A stretch of 12,250 nucleotides of DNA, from assembly GCA_945889545.1 (NCBI GenBank), contig CAMDCC010000062.1:1-12250 (forward strand), given 5' to 3'. How positions within the stretch are numbered: position 1 is the stretch's first letter; the number at the start of each line of letters is the position of its first letter. The DNA comes from Bifidobacterium breve. GTDB lineage: Bacteria; Actinomycetota; Acidimicrobiia; IMCC26256; PALSA-555. A program made the translations under genes and the position numbers. Shown piece by piece: positions 1-5,968 of the stretch. A model generated the notes under the pieces. It had not been told where the DNA came from, did not search any database, and saw nothing but the letters and a program-made list of their open reading frames with translations.

Positions 1-32
1 CGCAACTGCGCAACGTGGAGGAGGGGACACTC

Positions 33-1124
33 GTGGGCAATGCACCGGACGGCGTTGATCTCGAAGCGCTGACCCCGTGGTTCGCCGCGCACGTCGAGGG
101 TGCCGGTGACAGCCCATTGCGAGTCGAGCTGATCGCCGGCGGACGTTCCAACCTCACGTATGCCATCAGCCACGACGGCCATACAGACGACAGCCATACA
201 GACGACAGCCATACATGGGTGCTCCGCCGACCCCCGCTCGGCCATGTAGTTGCGACAGCCCATGACATGACTCGGGAACATCGCGTGATGTCGGCGCTCG
301 CCGGCACCGAGGTACCCGTGCCGCGGATCTATGCGCATTGCGACGATCCTTCCTTGATCGGCGCGCCGTTCTACGTGATGGAACGGGTGAACGGTCGGGT
401 GCTGCGCGAGCTCGAAGAGATCGCGACGCTCGACGCCGACGAAGCGCGCCGTTGCTCGCACGCGCTGGTCGACGTGCTCGCCGCGCTCCACGAGGTGGAC
501 TACGAGGCGGTCGGGCTCAGCGACTTCGGGCGGCCCGATGGCTTCCTCGCCCGCAACGTGGCCCGATGGGGAAAGCAGTGGCAGGCGAACAAGACGCAAG
601 ACCTGCCGGCGATCGACGAGCTCGCCCGGCGGCTCGACGCGGCACTCCCAGAGTCGGGTCCGGCCACGATCGTGCACGGCGACTACCGCCTCGACAACAC
701 GATGCTCGATCCCCACGACGCGGGGAAGATCGCGGCCGTGCTCGACTGGGAGATGTCGACGCTCGGCGACCCGCTGACCGACCTCGCGCTTCTCCTCGTG
801 TACTGGGGAGCGGGTGGCTCAGAGATTGCGCTCAGCTCGACGCGGGGCGTCTCGCAGGTGCCGGGCTTCATCACTCCCGACGAAGTGGTCGAGCGCTACG
901 CCGAGCGATCTGGCCGCCCGATCGAGCACCTCGACTTCTACGTGGTGTTTGCGCTCTACAAGCTCGCAGTGATCCTCGAAGGGATCAACGCCCGCTTCCT
1001 CCTGGGCAAGACCCTCGGTGAAGGCTTCGACGAGATGGGTGCGGCCGTCTCGACACTCGCCGACGCCGCACTCGACCGCGCGGCGAAGTCGTCCAACCCG
1101 CGCCTGCGCGGCACCGGAGCCTGA
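33..1124 (+). CDS. Phosphotransferase-family protein (APH fold, ACAD10/11 N-terminal-like)
   Basis: This is a 363-residue kinase-fold protein of the aminoglycoside phosphotransferase/choline kinase superfamily. The N-lobe has a glycine-rich GGRSNLTY segment (residues 36-43) and the VLRRPP strand (63-68). The catalytic loop is HGDYRLDN (215-222) and the metal-binding segment is VLDWEMSTLGDP (236-247). These details match the subfamily found alone or fused to acyl-CoA dehydrogenases (ACAD10/11), where a hydroxyacyl group is phosphorylated; that role here is inference, and real aminoglycoside resistance is unlikely. I chose the GTG at 33 because a GGAGGAGGGG ribosome-binding site lies 6-7 bases upstream. 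The frame is also open to the left edge, with another GTG at 15, so a longer start cannot be excluded. A tandem 15-bp repeat inserts the residues DDSHT twice at about residues 52-61. arfB follows after 3 bp, suggesting cotranscription. Confidence 0.88.
   Translation: MGNAPDGVDLEALTPWFAAHVEGAGDSPLRVELIAGGRSNLTYAISHDGHTDDSHTDDSHTWVLRRPPLGHVVATAHDMTREHRVMSALAGTEVPVPRIYAHCDDPSLIGAPFYVMERVNGRVLRELEEIATLDADEARRCSHALVDVLAALHEVDYEAVGLSDFGRPDGFLARNVARWGKQWQANKTQDLPAIDELARRLDAALPESGPATIVHGDYRLDNTMLDPHDAGKIAAVLDWEMSTLGDPLTDLALLLVYWGAGGSEIALSSTRGVSQVPGFITPDEVVERYAERSGRPIEHLDFYVVFALYKLAVILEGINARFLLGKTLGEGFDEMGAAVSTLADAALDRAAKSSNPRLRGTGA
178..215 (+). repeat. In-frame 15-bp tandem repeat inside the phosphotransferase gene
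   Basis: Unit gccatacagacgaca occurs at 178-192 and 193-207, followed by a partial copy at 208-215. Fifteen bases keep the frame, so each copy adds five residues (H-T-D-D-S). The insert lies between the SNLTYAIS strand and the WVLRRPP strand, a beta-hairpin turn of the kinase N-lobe where extra residues should be tolerated. The unit is less GC-rich than its surroundings. Copy number may vary among strains. Confidence 0.9.
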
Positions 1125-1127
1125 AGC

Positions 1128-1541
1128 ATGGAGGGCTGGCTCCGGGTCACGCCCTCGTGCCAGATCGCGATGCATGAGCTCGAGTGGCGCACGAGCCGGT
1201 CCGGCGGGCCGGGCGGGCAGCACGCCAACACCTCCGACACGCGCGTCGAGGTGGTCTTCAATGTCGAAGCGTCTCCGTCGCTCGGCCCGCGCCAACGGGC
1301 ACGACTGCTCGAGCGCCTCGGACCGATGGTAAGAGCCACGGCCTCCGACTCCCGGTCCCAAGCGCGCAACCGCGAGCTTGCGTTGGAGCGGCTGCGGGCG
1401 CGCCTTGCCGATGGGCTTCACATTGAACAAGTACGCCGCCCAACCCGCGTGTCGAAGGCCGCCAAACGCCGCCGAGTCGACACCAAACGCCGGCGCAGCG
1501 AGATCAAACGAAAGCGAGGCCGTCCCACACTCGAGGACTAG
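1128..1541 (+). CDS. arfB: Alternative ribosome-rescue peptidyl-tRNA hydrolase ArfB (YaeJ/ICT1 family)
   Basis: The 137-residue product has the stop-codon-independent release-factor layout. A compact GGQ domain carries SGGPGGQHANTSDTRVEV, with the catalytic GGQ at residues 29-31. A linker and a very basic tail follow (about residues 108-133, with runs such as KRRR and KRKRGRP). In this family the tail enters the empty mRNA channel of ribosomes stalled on truncated mRNAs, and GGQ hydrolyses the peptidyl-tRNA. Length is as expected for ArfB (about 140 residues), and the protein lacks the codon-recognition domains of RF1/RF2. The start is ATG 1128, with GGAG about 8 bases upstream, only 3 bp after the kinase stop. 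The TAG stop lies inside the first copy of a triplicated 15-bp repeat shared with the end of the convergent permease gene. Confidence 0.9.
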   Translation: MEGWLRVTPSCQIAMHELEWRTSRSGGPGGQHANTSDTRVEVVFNVEASPSLGPRQRARLLERLGPMVRATASDSRSQARNRELALERLRARLADGLHIEQVRRPTRVSKAAKRRRVDTKRRRSEIKRKRGRPTLED

Positions 1542-1571
1542 GCACTCGAGGACTAGGCACTCGAGGACTAG
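1528..1571. repeat. Triplicated 15-bp direct repeat joining two convergent gene ends
   Basis: Unit cactcgaggactagg is present at 1528-1542 and 1543-1557, with a third copy at 1558-1571 that lacks only the last base. The first copy encodes the last residues and TAG stop of arfB. The third holds, on the minus strand, the TAG stop (1568-1570) of the ABC permease. Each unit contains the palindrome CTCGAG and the tetramer CTAG, so each gives a stop codon on both strands. The gap between the two convergent genes is therefore made wholly of this repeat. No conventional terminator hairpin is seen here. Confidence 0.93.
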
Positions 1572-2362
1572 ATGTGTCGCGAGATGTAGCCACGCTTGCG
1601 GAACGTCGCGAGCATGCGCGTCAGGTACCAGACCGCGAGGATCGCGACCACGACAGCACCACCCGCAGCGATGCCAACTTCGTCCCACGGGAGTGGATCG
1701 CCTCGCACGACCTCTTGTGCAGCCGCGAACACATGCGTGGTCGGCAGCACGTCAGCGACCGGCTGGAGCACACCCGGCAGCGCGTTCACCGGGTAGAAGA
1801 TCCCGGAGAGGGGCAGGAGCAGCGCGATGAAGCCCCACGTCATGATCTCGGCGCCCTGACCGAGCCGCAGGATCAATCCGATCACCACGAGCGCGACCGA
1901 CCAACCCACGAAGAGCAGCACCGCGACGAGCGGTATCAGCGAGAGTCCGAGGCTGGTGATCTCGAATGCGAACAGCGCGAACGCCACGATCGACACCACG
2001 GTCACGCCGATCGCCAGCTTCACGAGGCCGAACAGCGCGACGCCGGCGCCGTACTCGAGCTCCGAGAGCGGTGTGACCATCAGATTGAGAAGATTCCGCG
2101 ACCACGTCTCTTCGAGGAAGCCGGTCGCCACACTTACCTCGGCCTGGAACACCACATGAAAGAGGATGATCCCGGCCAGGAGGAACGCCGCGCTCGCGGC
2201 TGCCGCTCCCTGCTGGCGACCGAAGTACACGCCGATCGCGCCAAAGAGCACGGCATCGACCACGGGCCACACGACCACGTCGAACCATCGTTGCGGGGCG
2301 CGTTGCAGCACGTAGGCCTGCCGCCGTGCGATCGCCAGCACCCGATCGGTGTTGAAGCTCAC
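1568..2362 (-). CDS. ABC-2 type transporter permease
   Basis: The 264-residue integral membrane protein is the likely channel half of an ABC exporter. Hydrophobic segments lie near residues 29-47, 54-73, 106-133, 138-167, 174-192 and 228-248, giving about six membrane spans as usual for ABC-2 permeases. The segment SRNLLNLMVTPLSELEY (88-104), between spans two and three, matches the conserved TPLS coupling-helix region of this family. The start is GTG 2362, overlapping the TGA of the upstream ATPase by 4 bases (GTGA), with GGAGG just upstream; this implies translational coupling. The substrate is unknown; relatives export drugs, lipids or polysaccharides. The C-terminus is basic (TFRKRGYISRHI) and should be cytoplasmic. 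Confidence 0.88.
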   Translation of the reverse strand: MSFNTDRVLAIARRQAYVLQRAPQRWFDVVVWPVVDAVLFGAIGVYFGRQQGAAAASAAFLLAGIILFHVVFQAEVSVATGFLEETWSRNLLNLMVTPLSELEYGAGVALFGLVKLAIGVTVVSIVAFALFAFEITSLGLSLIPLVAVLLFVGWSVALVVIGLILRLGQGAEIMTWGFIALLLPLSGIFYPVNALPGVLQPVADVLPTTHVFAAAQEVVRGDPLPWDEVGIAAGGAVVVAILAVWYLTRMLATFRKRGYISRHI

Positions 2363-3156
2363 GATGCCTCCGGCTGGACCACATCGGCAACATGCCCGTC
2401 GGCGAGGTGCAGGAACACGCCTTCGAGGTCGTCGCGGCCGAAGCGGGTCGCGACCTCCGCCGCGGTGCCGTCGGCAACGACACGTCCACCCGATACGAAC
2501 ACCACACGGTCACAGAGTCGCTCGACCTCGACCATGTTGTGGCTCGTCACGAGGAGCGCGGTGCCTTCTTCTGCGCAGAGGCGCTCCAAGCCGTTGCGGA
2601 CACGCCGAGCCACGTCGGGATCGAGCGAAGCCGTCGGCTCGTCGAGCACGAGGAGCCGCGGCTGGTGCAACGTGGCCTTGATGATCCCGACCAACGTGCG
2701 CTGCCCCGACGAGAGCTCGTTGCCCATCGCACGGGCAAGCTCCGCGATGCCGAATCGTTCCAGCGCGAGCGCGGCAGCCGGTGCGGGGCTGGGTATCCCG
2801 TAGAGGCGACCGAACAGCACCAAGAACTCCTCGACTCTGAGCCGTTCGGGCAGCGGGAGGTACCCCGCGGCGAAGCCGACCTGTTCCATCGCTGCGCTGC
2901 GATCGCGCGGCAAGTGCTTGCCCACGACCTCGATCTCGCCCGCGTCGGGTGTGATCACGCCGAGCAGCATCAGCAGAGTCGTGGTCTTGCCCGCCCCGTT
3001 CGGCCCGAGGAGCGCGACGCGCTCACCGGCGTCGACCCGAAGGTCGATGCCGTCGACCGCTCGCACGCGCTTGTACTCCTTGACCAGCCCACGCGCTTGG
3101 AGGACCGGCTCGCGCGGCACCGGAGCGCGCGGTACTGGAGTAGAGGACTCGGTCAT
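2359..3156 (-). CDS. ABC transporter ATP-binding protein
   Basis: This 265-residue nucleotide-binding domain is the partner of the downstream permease. Visible motifs are Walker A GPNGAGKT (51-58), signature LSSGQ (148-152), Walker B LLVLDEP (168-174) with D-loop SLDP, and H-loop histidine 206 in TSHNMVEVERLCD. The Q-loop region reads GYLPLPERLRVEEF (98-111), with Leu where most ABC ATPases have Gln. The LPxRLxVxE pattern is known from a subset of ABC-2-type ATPases, so this is probably a subfamily trait and not a defect. The first 18 residues are a proline-rich lead (VPRAPVPREPV). ATG 3156 is the only reasonable start; no strong ribosome-binding site precedes it. It is transcribed divergently from the CoA transferase. 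Confidence 0.9.
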   Translation of the reverse strand: MTESSTPVPRAPVPREPVLQARGLVKEYKRVRAVDGIDLRVDAGERVALLGPNGAGKTTTLLMLLGVITPDAGEIEVVGKHLPRDRSAAMEQVGFAAGYLPLPERLRVEEFLVLFGRLYGIPSPAPAAALALERFGIAELARAMGNELSSGQRTLVGIIKATLHQPRLLVLDEPTASLDPDVARRVRNGLERLCAEEGTALLVTSHNMVEVERLCDRVVFVSGGRVVADGTAAEVATRFGRDDLEGVFLHLADGHVADVVQPEAS

Positions 3157-3302
3157 GGATCAGATCTTCGCAGAACCGGATTGTTCGCCGTGCTGAATAC
3201 TGGCGGCGAGCGAGCGGAGCGAGCGAGCCTGCCAGCGCTGGCGAGCGGCTGCGCCGCAGGTACCCTGCGGCGCAGCGAGTGCGCCAAAAGAGGGGGTTTC
3301 CT
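3157..3302. other. Divergent intergenic region with repeats and palindromes
   Basis: The 146 bp between the ATPase start (-) and the CoA transferase start (+) must hold both promoters, but I cannot identify convincing -10/-35 boxes. It contains a GAGCGA-type purine-rich direct-repeat stretch (3206-3228), a 12-bp perfect palindrome gccagcgctggc (3231-3242), and a long hairpin (listed separately). An AGAGGGGG ribosome-binding site at about 3289-3296 serves the CoA transferase. Confidence 0.6.
3248..3276. repeat. Perfect 13-bp inverted repeat, 3-nt loop
   Basis: The arms are gctgcgccgcagg (3248-3260) and cctgcggcgcagc (3264-3276), fully complementary, with loop TAC. The hairpin ends 13 bases before the AGAGGGGG ribosome-binding site and 26 bases before the GTG of the CoA transferase. 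In the mRNA leader it could act as an attenuator or a stability element; as DNA it could be a regulator site. There is no U-tract, so an ordinary intrinsic terminator is less likely. Confidence 0.85.
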
Positions 3303-4505
3303 GTGCATGTGCTCGACGGGGTCAAGGTGGTGGAGCTCGCGATCCACGGATTCGTGCCGGCGTGCGGCGCCATTCTCGGTGACTGGGGTGCCGAGGTCAT
3401 CAAGGTGGAAGACCCAAAGGGCGACCCACTGCGGATGGTCATCAAGTCGGGGTTCGCGGCCGACACCGGTGACTTCAACTTCCTGTGGGAGCTCTTCAAC
3501 CGCAACAAGCGCGGCATCGCCCTCGACCTGCGCATCCCCGAGGCCCGGGCCGTGTTCGACAAGCTCATCGAGGAAGCCGACGTGTTCATCACCAACTTCC
3601 TCCCGAATGCCCGCGAGAAGCTGAAGGTGACGCCGGAAGACCTGTTCAAGATCAACCCGCGCCTCGTGTACGCGAAGGGCCACGGCCAAGGCCAGCGCGG
3701 CCCCGACGCCGACAAGGGCGGCTTCGATGCCGTGAGCTTCTGGGCCCGCGGCGGACTCGGCCACACGCTCACTCCCGCCGAAGGACCACTGATCATGCAG
3801 CGCGGTGCGATGGGCGACGCCCCGAGCGGCGCGATGCTCGCCGGCGGCGTGGGCGCCGCGCTGTACCAGCGCGAGAAGACCGGCAAGGGAGTAGTCGTCG
3901 ACGTTGCGCTCCTGAACACCGCCGTCTGGCAGCTCGGCATGGACCTCACCTCCACGACGATCCTGCGAGAGAATTCGAAAGGTCTCACCACCACTCGCGC
4001 ACTGCCGAACCCACTCGTCGGCTCATACCGAACAGCCGACGAGCGTTGGCTCTTGCTGAACATGCTCGACGACATGCGCCACTTCGCGCCCACCTGCCGA
4101 GCCCTCGGTCTCGATGCTCTCATCGACGACCCACGGTTCGCCGACACGCAGGCGCGCGCCGACAACCGCGAAGAGCTCCACACCCGGTTAGCCGACGCCA
4201 TCCAGAGCAAGGCACTCCCTGAGCTGCGTGAACGACTCGAGGCCGAGGACACTGTCTTCGCATCGCTGGCGTCGCAGCTCGAGGTGATCGACGACCCGCA
4301 AGTGATCGCCAACGGCTACCTCGCACCCCACCCCAACCACCCCACCTGCCGCGTCGCCTGCGCCCCCATGCAGTTCGACAACGAGATGGTCGAGGTACGA
4401 AGAGCCGCCCCCGACATCGGCGAGCACACCCAAGAGATCCTCCAAGAACTCGGCTTCGACGCCGACGCCATCACAACCCTGCGCGCCGCCAACGCCATCG
4501 CGTAA
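3303..4505 (+). CDS. CaiB/BaiF family (class III) CoA transferase
   Basis: The 400-residue enzyme should move CoA between carboxylic acids through an aspartyl-CoA-type intermediate, or act as a racemase or isomerase as some family members do. Family marks include VLDGVKVVELA at the N-terminus, GDWGAEVIKVEDPKGDPLR (26-44), NRNKRGIALDL (67-77) and ITNFLPNA (96-103). KGGFDAVSFWARGG follows, with Asp142 at the position of the catalytic Asp of formyl-CoA transferase. Length is normal for the family (about 400). I chose GTG 3303, which has AGAGGGGG about 7 bases upstream and gives the standard N-terminus; GTG 3279 would put eight unrelated residues in front. The substrate is unknown. The last 180 bases are strongly C-rich, and the TAA stop lies in a 7-bp tandem repeat. 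Confidence 0.92.
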   Translation: MHVLDGVKVVELAIHGFVPACGAILGDWGAEVIKVEDPKGDPLRMVIKSGFAADTGDFNFLWELFNRNKRGIALDLRIPEARAVFDKLIEEADVFITNFLPNAREKLKVTPEDLFKINPRLVYAKGHGQGQRGPDADKGGFDAVSFWARGGLGHTLTPAEGPLIMQRGAMGDAPSGAMLAGGVGAALYQREKTGKGVVVDVALLNTAVWQLGMDLTSTTILRENSKGLTTTRALPNPLVGSYRTADERWLLLNMLDDMRHFAPTCRALGLDALIDDPRFADTQARADNREELHTRLADAIQSKALPELRERLEAEDTVFASLASQLEVIDDPQVIANGYLAPHPNHPTCRVACAPMQFDNEMVEVRRAAPDIGEHTQEILQELGFDADAITTLRAANAIA

Positions 4506-4527
4506 CGCGTAACGCGTAGCGCGTCTC
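4500..4527 (+). repeat. 7-bp tandem repeat spanning the CoA transferase stop
   Basis: The units gcgtaac (4500-4506), gcgtaac (4507-4513), gcgtagc (4514-4520) and gcgtctc (4521-4527) are two exact and two decayed copies. The first holds the TAA stop codon at 4503-4505. Because 7 is not a multiple of 3, each copy shifts frame. The array runs straight into the outer end of the inverted repeat that begins near 4520. Confidence 0.85.
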
Positions 4528-4576
4528 GACTTCGCCCACGGCTCCGGCGCCCGGACGCCAGGGGTCGGACGGCGGA
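4520..4576 (+). repeat. Left arm of long inverted repeat
   Basis: The inner 40 bases (4537-4576) match the reverse complement of 4932-4971 at 38 of 40 positions. The outer 17 bases (4520-4536) match the reverse complement of 4972-4988 at 13 of 17. The most conserved part centres on ccggcgcccgga followed by ccaggggtcgg. The arm begins where the 7-bp tandem repeat ends. Confidence 0.9.
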
Positions 4577-4814
4577 CCTTTCGCGCGCGCCACGACTTCG
4601 CGCTCACGCCACGCTCGGTCTCGACCTCGCGCACCGTGGGTCCTCCGGGGTTGGGCGTCACCGGCGCTGGGCACGGCCCGCGCATCCTCCGGAGCCCCTG
4701 CTCCGGCTCCTTCGTCGCCGTCGGGTCTTCGACCCGGGTCTCCTCCGGGCGGTCCTCACAGCCCAGCACCGGCGCACCCACCCCTGCGCTCACACTCACG
4801 ATGGGAGCTACTCG

Positions 4815-4842
4815 CGTCCGGATCCAGGGGTCGGGCGCCGGC
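4815..4842 (+). repeat. Partial third copy of the inverted-repeat core
   Basis: This stretch has the same orientation as the left arm and shares the exact 11-mer ccaggggtcgg, flanked by gtccgga on the left and gcgccgg on the right. The flanks are similar but not identical to 4547-4575, with about one indel. It suggests that the core motif exists as a repeated unit and not only as an element terminus. Confidence 0.6.
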
Positions 4843-4931
4843 GAGTTCACGGCGGCCCCCTTCCGAGACGCGCAGCGTTGGTGGGACCCAAGTCCCGCGG
4901 GAGCACGCGGGGGCCGGTGTGCTTGTTTGAG

Positions 4932-4988
4932 TCCGCCGACCGACCCCTGGTGTCCGGGCGCCGGAGCCGTGCGCGAAACCGGGACGCG
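4932..4988 (-). repeat. Right arm of long inverted repeat
   Basis: This is the reverse complement of 4520-4576 at 51 of 57 positions by hand alignment, with 38 of 40 in the inner part. It ends 56 bases before the start of the PAC2-family gene. Paired with the left arm it would enclose a 355-bp loop. Confidence 0.9.
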
Positions 4989-5044
4989 TGTAGGTCGGGG
5001 GCGAGCGGAAGAGAAGAAGCAGGGGCGGACGTAGGGTTGCCAGT

Positions 5045-5944
5045 GTGAGCGACGGGGTGAGTGATGGATTGGTGTGGGAGCAGGCGGTGGAGGAGTTGCG
5101 GCGGCCGGTGTTGATTGCTGGGTTTGAGGGGTGGAACGACGCTGGGGATGCTGCTTCGGGGGCTGCTGCTTGGTTGACCCAGCATTCTCTTGGCGATGCA
5201 CAACGGTTGGCTGCTGTTGATCCTGAGGAGCACTTCGACTTTCAGGCGCGGCGGCCGCATGTGACGCTTGCGGGCGGTGTCACCAAGTCGGTGGCGTGGC
5301 CCGAGAACGTGTTCTTCAGCGTGCATCGGGAAGAGCGCGACCTTGTGGTGCTGCGTGGGATCGAGCCGAGCTATCGGTGGCCGTCGTTCTGCCAGGCGGT
5401 GATCTCGGTCGCCCGTGCGACCGCGTGCGAGATGGTGGTCACGTTGGGCGCGCTGCTTGCCGATGTTCCCCACACTCGTGAGGCGCGGGTCACGGGGACG
5501 GCTACTGATCCTGAGCTCGTGGCGCGCCTCGGCCTCTCGCAGTCGCGGTATGAAGGTCCGACGGGAATTGTCGGCGCGCTCCAGGACTGCTGTCGTACGG
5601 AAGGGATCGACTCGGTGTCGCTGTGGGCGCCGGTGCCGCACTACCTCGCGGCGCCGCCGAACCCGCCCGCCACGCTCGCGTTGCTCGACCGGGCATCGGG
5701 ACTGCTCGGGCTCGACCTCGACCTCTCCCGCTTACATCGCACCGCCGACGCGTGGCGCACCAAGGTGAACGAGGTGACCGCGGCGGATTCCGATGTGCGG
5801 GGCTACGTCGACACGCTCGAAGCGCGCTACGACGCCGAGCTTGGCACCGAGTCGTCGGACACGTCGTGGGGCGCCAACCTCCCGACCGGCGACGAGCTCG
5901 CCAACGAAGTCGAGCGCTTCCTCCGCGAGCAACCGGAGGGCTGA
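5045..5944 (+). CDS. PAC2 (proteasome assembly chaperone-like) family protein
   Basis: The 299-residue protein resembles the actinobacterial PAC2 family (Rv2125/Cg2106-type). The marks are the N-terminal LIAGFEGWNDAGDAASGAAAWL (23-44), then VVLRGIEPSYRWPSFC, a conserved middle VVTLGALLADVPHTR, and YEGPTGIVGALQDCC. The C-terminus is charged and helical. The name comes from eukaryotic 20S assembly chaperones; the role in actinobacteria is unsettled, and no proteasome gene is in this window. GTG 5045 is chosen for its fit to the family N-terminus and an AGGG about 7 bases upstream. The first ~60 codons are rich in GCT, TTG, GAT and GGG, unlike the G/C-ending codons that dominate the later part. 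It converges on the M20 peptidase gene, 24 bp away, with no clear terminator between them. Confidence 0.85.
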   Translation: MSDGVSDGLVWEQAVEELRRPVLIAGFEGWNDAGDAASGAAAWLTQHSLGDAQRLAAVDPEEHFDFQARRPHVTLAGGVTKSVAWPENVFFSVHREERDLVVLRGIEPSYRWPSFCQAVISVARATACEMVVTLGALLADVPHTREARVTGTATDPELVARLGLSQSRYEGPTGIVGALQDCCRTEGIDSVSLWAPVPHYLAAPPNPPATLALLDRASGLLGLDLDLSRLHRTADAWRTKVNEVTAADSDVRGYVDTLEARYDAELGTESSDTSWGANLPTGDELANEVERFLREQPEG

Positions 5945-5968
5945 TCTCCCTTTCGAAGATCCCTGGAG

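Larger units (their letters stand above)
4506..5044. other. Gene-free 539-bp region bounded by long inverted repeats
   Basis: I see no credible gene here. Open frames on both strands (for example 4636-5034 plus and 4188-5201 minus) encode low-complexity Pro/Arg/Gly sequence without a recognisable domain. The region has 57-bp inverted-repeat arms at 4520-4576 and 4932-4988, and a partial extra copy at 4815-4842. Small hairpins occur at 4689-4706 (ccggagc/gctccgg, loop ccct), 4723-4735 (gggtc/gaccc) and 4883-4896 (gggac/gtccc). A further imperfect inverted pair is formed by gggcgtcaccggcgctggg (about 4655) and cccagcaccggcgcaccc (about 4763). Base composition changes from C-rich on the left to G-rich on the right. 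It resembles a non-autonomous repeat element or a highly structured RNA locus; no transposase is present. Confidence 0.7.

Noticed and set aside
33..1124. Aminoglycoside resistance determinant
   Set aside because: The fold is APH, but the GGRSNLTY and VLRRPP motifs and the WEMSTLGDPLTD segment place it with ACAD10/11-like phosphotransferases, not drug-modifying enzymes.
1528..1571. CRISPR-like array
   Set aside because: The 15-bp units are contiguous with no spacers and no cas gene is near; this is a simple tandem repeat.
1574..2803. Long plus-strand frame (409 codons) opposite the ABC permease and ATPase
   Set aside because: The composition is Arg/His/Asp/Glu-rich without domains, and it is antisense to two genes with clear motifs. 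It is a high-GC codon-position shadow.
2392..3624. Plus-strand frame of 410 codons across the ATPase and into the CoA transferase
   Set aside because: It crosses two real genes on different strands and shows no domain features.
3023..4312. Long minus-strand frame (429 codons) opposite the CoA transferase
   Set aside because: Ser/Arg-rich low-complexity translation; the plus strand has all CaiB/BaiF motifs.
4636..5034. Plus-strand frame of 132 codons inside the inverted-repeat region
   Set aside because: Gly/Pro/Arg/Ser-rich with no ribosome-binding site; the right arm of the inverted repeat lies within it, so it is probably spurious.
4188..5201. Minus-strand frame of 337 codons over the gene-free region
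   Set aside because: Pro/Gln/Arg-rich with no domain, overlapping two plus-strand genes. Such frames can be annotated as hypothetical proteins wherever this repeat occurs, so homologous hits would reflect the repeat, not a protein.
5945..5968. Bidirectional terminator between the PAC2 and M20 genes
   Set aside because: The 24-bp gap has only a TTCGAA palindrome and a weak TCTCC/GGAG pairing, not a convincing stem.
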